From the NCBI RefSeq assembly GCF_022539665.2, contig NC_081332.1, forward strand, positions 1,571,773-1,635,772: a stretch of 64,000 nucleotides of DNA, given 5' to 3'. The translations under genes and the position numbers were made by a program. The notes under the pieces were generated by a model. The model was not told the origin of the DNA. It worked only from the letters and a program-made list of their open reading frames with translations, and searched no databases. Positions 45,125-53,390 of the stretch are shown here, one piece after another (position 1 is the first letter of the stretch; each line of letters starts with the position of its first letter). The stretch comes from Daphnia carinata. Lineage: Eukaryota; Arthropoda; Branchiopoda; Diplostraca; Daphniidae.

Positions 45125-45160
45125 AATCTACTGTCTCAATCACTCTATCAACCTCTCAAC

Positions 45161-45758
45161 ATGCAGGTAAAACTGATTGTACAATAGGATGATTTAAACT
45201 TATTGCTTAGTTCTAACTAAATTATTTTTATGTTCAATATTCCAGTTCTTCGTACTCGCCGCCTTGATCGCTGTCGCCGCAGCCACTCCCGTCTATCCTG
45301 GCTCAACTTATCCGACTTCATCTTACAATAGGCCATCTTATTCGCCTTCAACTTACGACGTCCAGCACTACGTAAGTCCAATTGTCTTATCTTTCACCCA
45401 CTCAAAGCAGTTTCTAAACGAACGATTGCCCCTTCCGTAGGCCCCACAGCCGCACGCTTTCAACTGGGCCGTCAACGATGGTTATGGCAGCGACTACGGC
45501 CACACTGAGAGCAGCAATGGCGAAGTAACCACCGGCTCTTACCGTGTCCTCCTTCCCGATGGCCGTGTTCAGATCGTCACCTACAAAGCTGATAGCTACG
45601 GATACACTGCTGATGTCAAGTACGAAGGTGAAGCCAAGTACCCCACTTACTCCGCACGTACTTACTCCGCACCGACTTACTCCGCTCCAGCTTACTCTGC
45701 CCCAGCTTACTCCGCCCCGGCTTACTCCGCCCCAGTTTACACTGCCCGCGACTACTAA
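45161..45758 (+). CDS. Cuticle protein type B5, CPR family
   Basis: Exons 45161-45166, 45246-45371, 45441-45758; 149 residues. Mature start TPVYPGSTYPTSSYNRPSYS. RR region: NWAVNDGYGSDYGHTESSNG, EVTTGSYRVLLPDGRVQIVT, YKADSYGYTADVKYEGEAKY. The array ends YSAPVYTARDY, a shortened form of the NVARDY end. Exon 3 is nearly identical to B6, so the two are recent duplicates. It is both the last paired type B gene and the first of the plus-strand tandem run. Confidence 0.93.
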
Positions 45759-46055
45759 GCCCACCAAATTCTAAAATATTTACGTCAAAGCGATGTCATA
45801 TTAATTATTGGCCCTTTAATAAACTATACTGAAGCACACCTACAATGTCTTTATTGATTGTATAGCTGCAAAGAAACATAAATATTAAGTCATAAAGAAG
45901 CTGAGAGATTTTTGAAAAAACATAAGTTTCAAGTACTACGTGAAGTTAAATTAGCTTCTCATAAAACATATATTTTCATATATTTAGATTGCCGTCATGC
46001 GTACGGTTTAATACTATCAATTTTACATTAAGCTGATGTGAAACCTTCAATCCAC

Positions 46056-46095
46056 ATCTTAGCAGACCGGTGCCTTATCCTTTTTGACTATTGTA
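46056..46095 (-). pseudogene. tRNA-Arg 5' half fragment
   Basis: Only GGATAAGGCACCGG and flanking bases of a tRNA-Arg(CCU) remain. Similar halves are at 47580-47612 and 49118-49150, each about 200 bp upstream of a fuller copy. Confidence 0.5.
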
Positions 46096-46254
46096 AACAA
46101 ATCGAGGTGGACTTCGATAGAATAGGTGATTATCATTCCACATACATGACGGTTATCCGCTCCTACACTGCATCGTGTAAAAACTCATACAGTATAATAC
46201 TTACACATGAATTTTAAAGTCCCGCAAAAAACTTTTGCAACATTTATTAGTGAT

Positions 46255-46327
46255 TACCTCAGGCGGGACTCGAACCCGCAATCCCCGGCTTAGGAGGCCG
46301 GTGCCTTATCCTTTAGGCCACAAAGGC
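46255..46327 (-). tRNA. tRNA-Arg(CCU), best preserved copy
   Basis: Minus strand: D-stem GCC/GGC, anticodon arm CCGGC-CTCCTAA-GCCGG (anticodon CCU), T-arm GCGGG-TTCGAGT-CCCGC, all perfectly paired. The acceptor stem (GCCTTTG/CTGAGGT) has two G-U pairs and one mismatch, so the copy may be functional or at an early stage of decay. No intron. Confidence 0.7.
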
Positions 46328-46627
46328 GATGTTTCAAAACATTGGCCTTATAAAATTTTTCTTATCATTGCACGAATGAGTCTTTTGCAATTGCATTACA
46401 TTTCAGAATGTGGACTACATTTGTTGCACAGTCCGTTAGGTAGAGCAATGCCGGAAAGCCCCGATGTTGGAGGACGTTTCATTTGACCATGACCAAGTTC
46501 AAACAGCAGGTTTAATACACATATTTTTCCTTTCGCCATTCTTTTTTTAGAAGAAATCAGGTGTACCTTATTTAGACATGGTGCACGGTAGCAGAAAAGA
46601 AAAAGCCTAGGGGTAATCGTTCTGCGG

Positions 46628-46665
46628 TATATAAAGGTAGATAAACAGCAAAATGGACATCAGTT
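46628..46665 (+). promoter_or_regulatory. Core promoter of B6
   Basis: TATATAAAG at 46628-46636 and initiator TCAGTT at 46660-46665, 32 bp apart; ATG is 40 nt downstream of the initiator. Inverted-repeat relic CCGGAAAGCCCC near 46451. Confidence 0.75.
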
Positions 46666-46699
46666 AATCAACTGTCTCAATCACTATCAACCTCTCAAC

Positions 46700-47280
46700 A
46701 TGCAGGTAAAACTGATTGTGGAACAGGATGATTCAAACATATTGTTTAGTTATAACTAACTTAATTTTTTTCAATTTTCAAGTTCTTCGTACTTGCCGCC
46801 TTGATCGCTGTCGCCGCAGCCACTCCCGTCTATCCTGGCTCAACTTATCCGACTTCATCTTACAATAGGCCATCTTATTCACCTTCAACTTACGACGTCC
46901 AGCACTACGTAAGTCCAATTGTCTTATCTTTCACCCACTCAAAGCAGTTTCTAAACGAACGATTGCCCCTTCCGTAGGCCCCACAGCCGCACGCTTTCAA
47001 CTGGGCCGTCAACGATGGTTATGGCAGCGACTACGGCCACACTGAGAGCAGCAATGGCGAAGTAACCACCGGCTCTTACCGTGTCCTCCTTCCCGATGGC
47101 CGTGTTCAAATTGTCACCTACAAAGCTGATAGCTACGGATACAATGCTGATGTCAAGTACGAAGGTGAAGCCAAGTACCCCACTTACTCCGCACGTACTT
47201 ACTCCGCACCAGCCTACTCCGCACCAGCTTACTCCGCACCAGCTTACTCTGCCCCAGTTTACACTGCCCGCGACTACTAA
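46700..47280 (+). CDS. Cuticle protein type B6, CPR family
   Basis: Exons 46700-46705, 46783-46908, 46978-47280; 144 residues. Differs from B5 by a few substitutions (Asn for Thr in YGYNADVKYEGEAKYP) and a slightly shorter YSAPAY array. It keeps the PVYTARDY end. Signal peptide MQFFVLAALIAVAAA, mature TPVYPGSTYPTSSY. Confidence 0.93.
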
Positions 47281-47579
47281 GCCCACCAAATTCTAAAATA
47301 TTTACGTCAAAGCGATGTCATATTAATTATTGGCCCTTTAATAAACTATACTGAAGCAAACCTACAATGTCTTTATTGATTGTATAGCTGCAAAGAAACA
47401 TAAATGTTAAGTCATAAAGAAGCTGAATGATTTTTGAAAAAACATAAGTTTCAATTATTACGTGAAGTTAAATTAGCTTCTTATAAAGCATGTATTTTCA
47501 TATATTTAGATTACCGTCAAGCGTACGGTTTAATACTATTAACTTTACATTGAGGTGGTGTGGAATCTTCAATCCACAT

Positions 47580-47612
47580 CTTAATAGGCCGGTGCCTTAT
47601 CCTTTATGACTA
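47580..47612 (-). pseudogene. tRNA-Arg 5' half fragment
   Basis: GGATAAGGCACCGGCC remains; the 3' half is missing. Confidence 0.5.
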
Positions 47613-47776
47613 TTGTAAACAAATCAAAATGGACTGCGATAGAATAGGTGGTTATCATTCCACATTTATGACGGTTATCCGCTCCTACATTGCATGGTGT
47701 AAATACTCATGCAGTATAATGCTGGAACATGAATTTTAAAGTCCCGTCGACAATTTGTGCAAAAGTTATTCGTGAT

Positions 47777-47849
47777 TACCTCTGGGAGGACTCAAAACCA
47801 TAATCCCCGGCTTAGGAGGCCGGTGCCTTATCCTTTAGGCCACAAAGGC
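47777..47849 (-). pseudogene. tRNA-Arg(CCU) pseudogene
   Basis: The 5' half and anticodon arm (CCGGCCTCCTAAGCCGG) are identical to 46255-46327, but the T-arm is wrecked (TATGGTTTTGAGTCC), so the B box is lost. Confidence 0.7.
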
Positions 47850-48148
47850 GATGTTTCAATACAATAGCATTTTAAAATTTTTCTTATCATTGCACGAATG
47901 AGTCTTTTGAAATAGCATTACATTTCAGAATGTGGACTACATTTGTCGGACAGTCCGTTAGGTAGAGCAATGCCGGAAAGCCCCGATGTTGGAGGACTTT
48001 TAATTTGACCATGACAAAGTTCAAACAGCAGGTTTAACACAAATATTTTCCCTTTCGCCATTCTTTTTTTAGAAGAAATCAGGTGTACCTTATTTAGACA
48101 TGGTACACGGTAGCAGAAAAGAAAAGCCTAGGGGTAATCGTTCTGCGG

Positions 48149-48186
48149 TATATAAAGGTAGACAAACAGCAGAGTGGACATCAGTT
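48149..48186 (+). promoter_or_regulatory. Core promoter of B7
   Basis: TATATAAAG at 48149-48157, TCAGTT at 48181-48186 (spacing 32), ATG 42 nt downstream of the initiator. Confidence 0.75.
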
Positions 48187-48222
48187 AATCAACTGTCTCA
48201 ATCGCTCTATCAACTTCTCAAC

Positions 48223-48815
48223 ATGCAGGTAAAATTACCTGTGTAATAGATTACTTTAGAAATTACCTTTTAGTTCTAACAAATCACTTTTTAATTTTCA
48301 AGTTCTTCGTACTCGCCGCCTTGATCGCTGTTGCCGCAGCCAATCCCGTTTACCCAAGCCAAACTTATCCGACTTCATCTTACAATAGGCCATCGTACTC
48401 AGGTTCAACTTACGACGCCAGGGAATACGTAAGTCCAAATGTCTTATCTTTTATCCACTCAAAGCATTTTCTAAATGAACCATTGCTCATTTCGTAGGCC
48501 GCCCAGCCACACGCTTTCAAGTGGGCCGTCAATGATGGTTATGGCAGCGACTACTCCCACTCTGAGAGCAGCGATGGCCAAGTAACCACCGGCACTTACC
48601 ACGTTCAACTGCCTGATGGTCGCACTCAAATCGTCAACTACAAAGCTGATAGCTACGGATACAATGCTGATGTCAAGTACGAAGGTGAAGCCAAGTACCC
48701 CACTTACTCCGGACGTTCTTACTCCGCACCAGCTTACTCTGCACCAGCCTACTCCGCACCAGCTTACTCCGCACCAGCTTACTCCGCCCCAGCTTACTCC
48801 TCACCAGCTTACTAA
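48223..48815 (+). CDS. Cuticle protein type B7, CPR family
   Basis: Exons 48223-48228, 48303-48428, 48498-48815; 149 residues. The most divergent exon 2 of the tandem run: NPVYPSQTYPTSSYNRPSYS and YDAREY instead of DVKEY. RR region: KWAVNDGYGSDYSHSESSDG, QVTTGTYHVQLPDGRTQIVN, YKADSYGYNADVKYEGEAKY. It ends YSSPAY without the ARDY C-terminus; the coding part between the last repeat and the stop is missing compared with B5. Confidence 0.92.
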
Positions 48816-49117
48816 GCCAACAAATTCTTAAATATTTACGTTAAAGCGATTTCAAATTAAATATTGGCCACATAATAAACTATTCTAAAGCAAACCTACT
48901 ATGTCCTTATTGACTGAATAGCTGCAAGCAAACATAAAGATTAAGCCATAAAGAAACAGATTTTTGAAAGACATGTTTCAAAGTTTCGATTACAAAGTGA
49001 AGATAAATTAGCGTCTTATTCAACATGTATTTCATGTATTTAGATTGTCTTCTCGCGTACTGTTTGATACTATTAATTTTACCTTGACATGGTAGGGAAC
49101 CTTCACTCCACAGCTTT

Positions 49118-49150
49118 GTAGGCCGGTGCCTTATCCTGTATGACTATTGA
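49118..49150 (-). pseudogene. tRNA-Arg 5' half fragment
   Basis: GGATAAGGCACCGGCCT remains. Confidence 0.5.
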
Positions 49151-49308
49151 TTACAAAGCATATTGAATTTCGACAGAATAGGTGGTCCTCATTCCACATA
49201 CACGAGAGTTATCGGCTTCTACATGGCACCGGTTAAAAAACATACAGTATAATACTTGCAAATGAATTTTGAAGATCCGCCTACAATTTTTCTAAAATTT
49301 GTTCATTA

Positions 49309-49380
49309 TTATCTCTGACGGGACTCCAACCTGCAATCCCCGGCTTAGAGACCGATTGCTAATAGTTTAGGCCACAAATT
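49309..49380 (-). pseudogene. tRNA-Arg pseudogene
   Basis: Recognisable as GGCCTAAACTATTAG plus an AAGCCGGGGATTGCAGGTTG half; the anticodon arm is altered (CGGTCTCTAAGCCGG) and the T-arm damaged. Confidence 0.6.
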
Positions 49381-49680
49381 CGATTTTATAAAACAATGGC
49401 ATTATCAAATTTTTCACATAATTGCATGAATGGGTCTTTGAAATTGCAATACATTTCAGAATGTGGACTACATATGTTGGACAGTCCGTTAGGTAGGGCA
49501 ATGCCAGAAAGCCCCGATGTTGGAGGACTTTTCATTTGACCATGTAAAAGTTCAAACAGCAGGTTTAACACAAACACTTTTCCTTTCTGAATTCTTTTTT
49601 TGGAAGGAATCAGATGTACCTTATTTAGACATGGTACATGGCAGCAGAAAAGAACAAGCCTAGGGGTAATCGCTCTGCGG

Positions 49681-49718
49681 TATATAAAGGTAGACAAACA
49701 GCACAGTGGACATCAGTT
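49681..49718 (+). promoter_or_regulatory. Core promoter of B8
   Basis: TATATAAAG at 49681-49689, TCAGTT at 49713-49718 (spacing 32), ATG 42 nt downstream of the initiator. Confidence 0.75.
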
Positions 49719-49754
49719 AATCAACTGTCTCAACCACTCTACCAACTTCTCAAC

Positions 49755-50332
49755 ATGCAGGTAAAATTATCTGTGTAATAAATTAGTTTAGAAATTATCC
49801 TTTAGTTCTAACAAATCACTCTTTAATTTTGAAGTTCTTCGTACTCGCCGCCTTGATCGCTGTCGCTGCAGCCAATTCCGACTACTCTGGCTCAACTTAT
49901 CCGACTTCATCTTACAACAGGCCATCTTATTCACCTTCGACGTATCAGGTCAAGGAATACGTAAGTCCAATTGCCTTATATTTCATCTACTCAAAGCAGC
50001 TTCTAAATGAACGATTGCCCCTTTGGTAGGCCCCCCAGCCGCACGCTTTCAAGTGGGCCGTCAACGATGGTTATGGCAGCGACTACTCGCACACTGAGAG
50101 CAGCGATGGCTACGTAACCACCGGCACTTACCACGTTCAACTGCCCGATGGTCGCACTCAAATCGTCAACTACAAAGCTGATAGCTACGGATACACTGCT
50201 GATGTCAAATACGAAGGCGAAGCCAAGTACCCCGCTTACTCCGCACCGGCTTACTCCGCACCAGCTTACTCCGCCCCAGCTTACTCCGCCCCAGCTTACT
50301 CCGCCCCAGCGTACACTGCCCGCGACTACTAA
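49755..50332 (+). CDS. Cuticle protein type B8, CPR family
   Basis: Exons 49755-49760, 49835-49960, 50030-50332; 144 residues. Exon 2 resembles B3 (NSDYSGSTYPTSSYNRPSYS, YQVKEY). RR region: KWAVNDGYGSDYSHTESSDG, YVTTGTYHVQLPDGRTQIVN, YKADSYGYTADVKYEGEAKY. It ends SAPAYTARDY. It combines B3-like exon 2 with B7-like exon 3 (HVQLPDGRTQIVNYK), suggesting exchange between copies. Confidence 0.93.
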
Positions 50333-50834
50333 GCCCACCGAATTCTAAAATATTTACGTCAAAGCAATGTTAAATTAAATATTGGCCACTTAATAAACTA
50401 TTCTAAAGCAAATGTACAATGTCCTTATTGACTGAATAGCTGCAAACAAACATAAAGATTAAGCCATAAAGAAACAGATTTTTGAAAAAACAAACATGTT
50501 TCGAGGTTTCGATTACAACGTGAAGTTAAATTGGCGTCATGTTAAACATGTATATTCGTGGGTTTTAGATTGCCGTCATGCTATGCCAGGTGATGGACGC
50601 TTAGCACCAAAATGCAACATAAACGGTTCTCTGTCCGTCGTTTGAGAACAGACGATATTTAAACCTCGTTTTTGCCCATGCTCTTCAAATAGTTGTAAGC
50701 TGATGTGTTTTATTGCACATTTTGAAGCGTAACCTATAAAAAATTGGTTTCTCAGCAGCAATAAGATATATTCCTCCCAAAGGTCTTGGAATATGGTGCC
50801 AATGTAATATCTTTTATAACGTCCGATTCATTTC

Positions 50835-50907
50835 TACTTCTGGCGAGACTCGAACTCGCAATCCCCGGCTTAGGGGGCCGGTGCCTTATCCATTTGCCCA
50901 CAAAGCC
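50835..50907 (-). pseudogene. tRNA-Arg pseudogene
   Basis: T-arm (GCGAG-TTCGAGT-CTCGC) and anticodon stem intact, but U33 is changed (loop CCCCTAA), the D-stem is mismatched (GGC/GGC) and the acceptor stem does not pair. Probably non-functional. Confidence 0.6.
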
Positions 50908-51275
50908 TTTGATGTGTCAACATGTCCTAAAAATCGTTCTTTTTTACCGCAATACCCTACTTCGAAAAACGAAATAATCAGAGAAAGGGAAAATTCAATA
51001 CGATAGCGTAATAGAGGATAGTTAAGAAATTCAGATGTTGCGATACACTTCAATATTTGGACAGCATTTGTTGGAAAGTCCGTTATGTAGAACGCTGTGG
51101 GGAAAGCCCCAACGTTTGAGCACTTTTCATTTGACCGTTCCAAAGATCAAACAACAGGTCAAACACAAACACTTTTCCTTTCTTCAATCAATTTATGAAC
51201 AATCGAATATGTTCCTTATCAGAAGTTGGCAAAAGGCACCTGAAGAAAGAAAGGCGCAGGGTTGTTGCACTGCGG

Positions 51276-51313
51276 TATATAAAGGTGGGCGAAGAGCAGA
51301 AAGGACATCAGTT
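51276..51313 (+). promoter_or_regulatory. Core promoter of B9
   Basis: TATATAAAG at 51276-51284, TCAGTT at 51308-51313 (spacing 32), ATG 42 nt downstream of the initiator. Inverted repeat GGGGAAAGCCCC at 51099-51110. Confidence 0.75.
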
Positions 51314-51349
51314 AACCAACTGTCTCAAACGTCCTATCAACTTCTCAAC

Positions 51350-52335
51350 ATGCAGGTAAAATAATTTGTGCCATTTTCATTGGCTTAGAAATTACAATTT
51401 AGTTCTAATAAACTCTTTTACTCTTCAAGTTCGTCGTACTCGCCGCCTTGATCGCTGTCGCCGCAGCCAATTCCGAATACCTTGGCCAAACTTCTTCAAA
51501 TTCCGCTTCCAATTTTCGTTCTTATTCACCTTCAACGTACGAGGTCAAGGAATACGTAAGTATTATTGGCTTTTCTTTTATGAATTCAAAGCAGTTTCTA
51601 AATGAACAATTGTTCATACAATAGCCCACTCAGCCGTACTCCTTCAACTGGGCCGTCTACGACGGTTACGGCAACGACTACGCCCACTCTGAGAGCAGCG
51701 ATAGCAAAGTAACCACCGGCAGTTACCGCGTCCTCCTTCCAGATGGTCGTGTTCAAATCGTAACGTACAAAGATGATGGCTACGGATACATTGCTGATGT
51801 CAAGTACGAAGGTGAAGCCAAGTACCCCGCTCCATCCGCCTACTCCACTCAGGCTTACTCCGCACCTGTATTCACCCCTCAAGTTGTCACTGCTCCAGCT
51901 GTATCATCTCGTACTTACTCCGCACCAGTTGTTACCGCTCCTGCTGGTCCTGCTCGCGTTTTAACTACTTCATCTGTTATCGCTCCGGGTGTTAACTCAC
52001 GCACGTATTCCGCACCGGTCTTCGTTTCTTCTGCCGGCCGCACTTTGGGAGCCAACTCGCGTACTTATTCCGGCCCTGTTCTCACCTCTTCCTCTGTCAC
52101 GGCTCCAGGCGCTTCCTCTCGCACTTATTCCTCACCGGTCTTCACTTCTCCTGCGTCCTCATCTACCGTATTCACCTCGTCTTCCGTCAGCGGACCTGCC
52201 GCAGTTTCCCGCACTTACTCCGCACCAGTATTTACATCTGATGACTCCGCTTTTGGCCGTGTTTCGCAGATCGGCACTGGTCCGGCAACTGGATCCGTCT
52301 ACATGACTTCCGGTAACGTTGCTCGCGACTACTAA
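51350..52335 (+). CDS. Cuticle protein type B9, CPR family with long Ser/Thr/Ala/Pro tail
   Basis: Exons 51350-51355, 51430-51555, 51625-52335; 280 residues. Signal peptide MQFVVLAALIAVAAA. The linker is diverged (NSEYLGQTSSNSASNFRSYS). RR region: PTQPYSFNWAVYDGYGNDYA, then SYRVLLPDGRVQIVTYKDDG, with GYIADVKYEGEAKYP (Ile for Thr, Asp for Ala: unusual substitutions in the RR core). Instead of a short YSAPAY array the C-terminus has about 150 residues of SSRTYSAPVVTAPA / VFTSSSV-type repeats, likely O-glycosylated, then VYMTSGNVARDY. Confidence 0.92.
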
Positions 52336-52552
52336 GCGCCAAACATTCTGAAAATATATATCTATCTAAATCAAAGAAATGTCAAATTAAATATCAAATC
52401 AAAAATCTATTCAAATAATAAATTATATGAAGCCAAAACTCCTGTGTACTAATTCATTATATAGCTGTAAGAAAGAAAAAGGATCGAATGACTAAGGCAG
52501 TACAACACTCAATCGTTCAACTTCAAAGCTAAACATTTACCTGGATATTTGT

Positions 52553-52687
52553 ATACCTCTGGAGGGACTCGAGCCTCCAATCCGGAACGAAATCCCGACC
52601 GCAGCATTATAATCAATTCATCTTTATTTTGCGCATTTAGCCACTGTTCTATAAGCACGATGCGCCAATCAACTGCGCTACGGGATA
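52553..52687 (-). pseudogene. Decayed tRNA-Ile(UAU)
   Basis: The minus strand retains GTAGCGCAGTTGATTGGCGCA, GTGCTTATAGAAC around the anticodon, and a TTGGAGGCTCGAGTCC T-arm-like end with a longer intron-like insert. The acceptor stem no longer pairs. Confidence 0.6.
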
Positions 52688-52871
52688 CATTTACAATGGT
52701 TCATTCTTCATCAGATGCATTACAAGTAGCATTCGTAAATGGACAATTAAGAAACAATGCTGTATGATTACTTGGTAAGTATGTGCAATTCGTTCCCTAT
52801 CCACATAATCATTTCAAACACGGCTCTCAGTTTCATTGGAATGTCTTGTACAAAAGTACTGTACTCCTTTA

Positions 52872-52950
52872 TACGTATGGCGGGACACGAAACCGCAATC
52901 CCCGGCTAATAAGATCGGTGCCTTATCCTTTAGGCCACAAAGACACTGGT
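52872..52950 (-). pseudogene. tRNA-Arg pseudogene
   Basis: GGCCTAAAGGATAAGGCACCG is preserved but the anticodon arm is altered (ATCTTATTAGCCG) and the T-arm carries an extra base (GCGGTTTCGTGTCCCGC). Confidence 0.6.
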
Positions 52951-53315
52951 TAATTCAATTGCCATAAATTTCGTTCATTTTTCCTACGATAACTGCAAAG
53001 AAAAAGGTTATCAACATAGAAAGAGAAAAGTCAGTACCATACTATTTGTATAATTAAACAAATCAGCAATTGCCTTACATTTCCAAACTTGGACTACGTT
53101 TGTTGGAAAGTCCGTTATTTAAAAAGCTGTGGGGAAAGCCCCGACGTTGGAGCACTTTTCATTTGACCGTAGCAAAGAACAAATAGCAGGTCAAACACAA
53201 ACACTTTCTTCAATCAATTTCGGAACAATGGGATATATTCCTTATTAGAAGTTGATAAGAGGCAGGTACCTTTTACCAAGCCAAAAAAGGAAACGCGCAG
53301 GGCGTTGCTCTGCGG

Positions 53316-53354
53316 TATATAAACGACAGCAAAATAGCAGAAAAGACATCAGTT
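53316..53354 (+). promoter_or_regulatory. Core promoter of B10
   Basis: TATATAAAC at 53316-53324, TCAGTT at 53349-53354 (spacing 33), ATG 42 nt downstream of the initiator. Inverted repeat GGGGAAAGCCCC at about 53131-53142. Confidence 0.75.
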
Positions 53355-53390
53355 AACCAACTGTCTCAAGCGTTCTACCAACTTCTCAAC

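Larger units (their letters stand above)
30911..45758. repeat. Higher-order tandem array of divergent cuticle-gene pairs
   Basis: Five divergent A(-)/B(+) pairs recur at about 3.0-3.2 kb. Alternate pairs are more alike: pairs 1, 3 and 5 lie after tRNA-Ile-derived sequences and have type A proteins ending in TAPAY/KAPAY; pairs 2 and 4 lie after tRNA-Arg-derived sequences, have type A proteins sharing an EATTTAA...YEAPEY end, and type B genes sharing the same early stop. The unit is therefore best read as about 6 kb (Ile-A-B-Arg-A-B), present about two and a half times. Confidence 0.8.
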
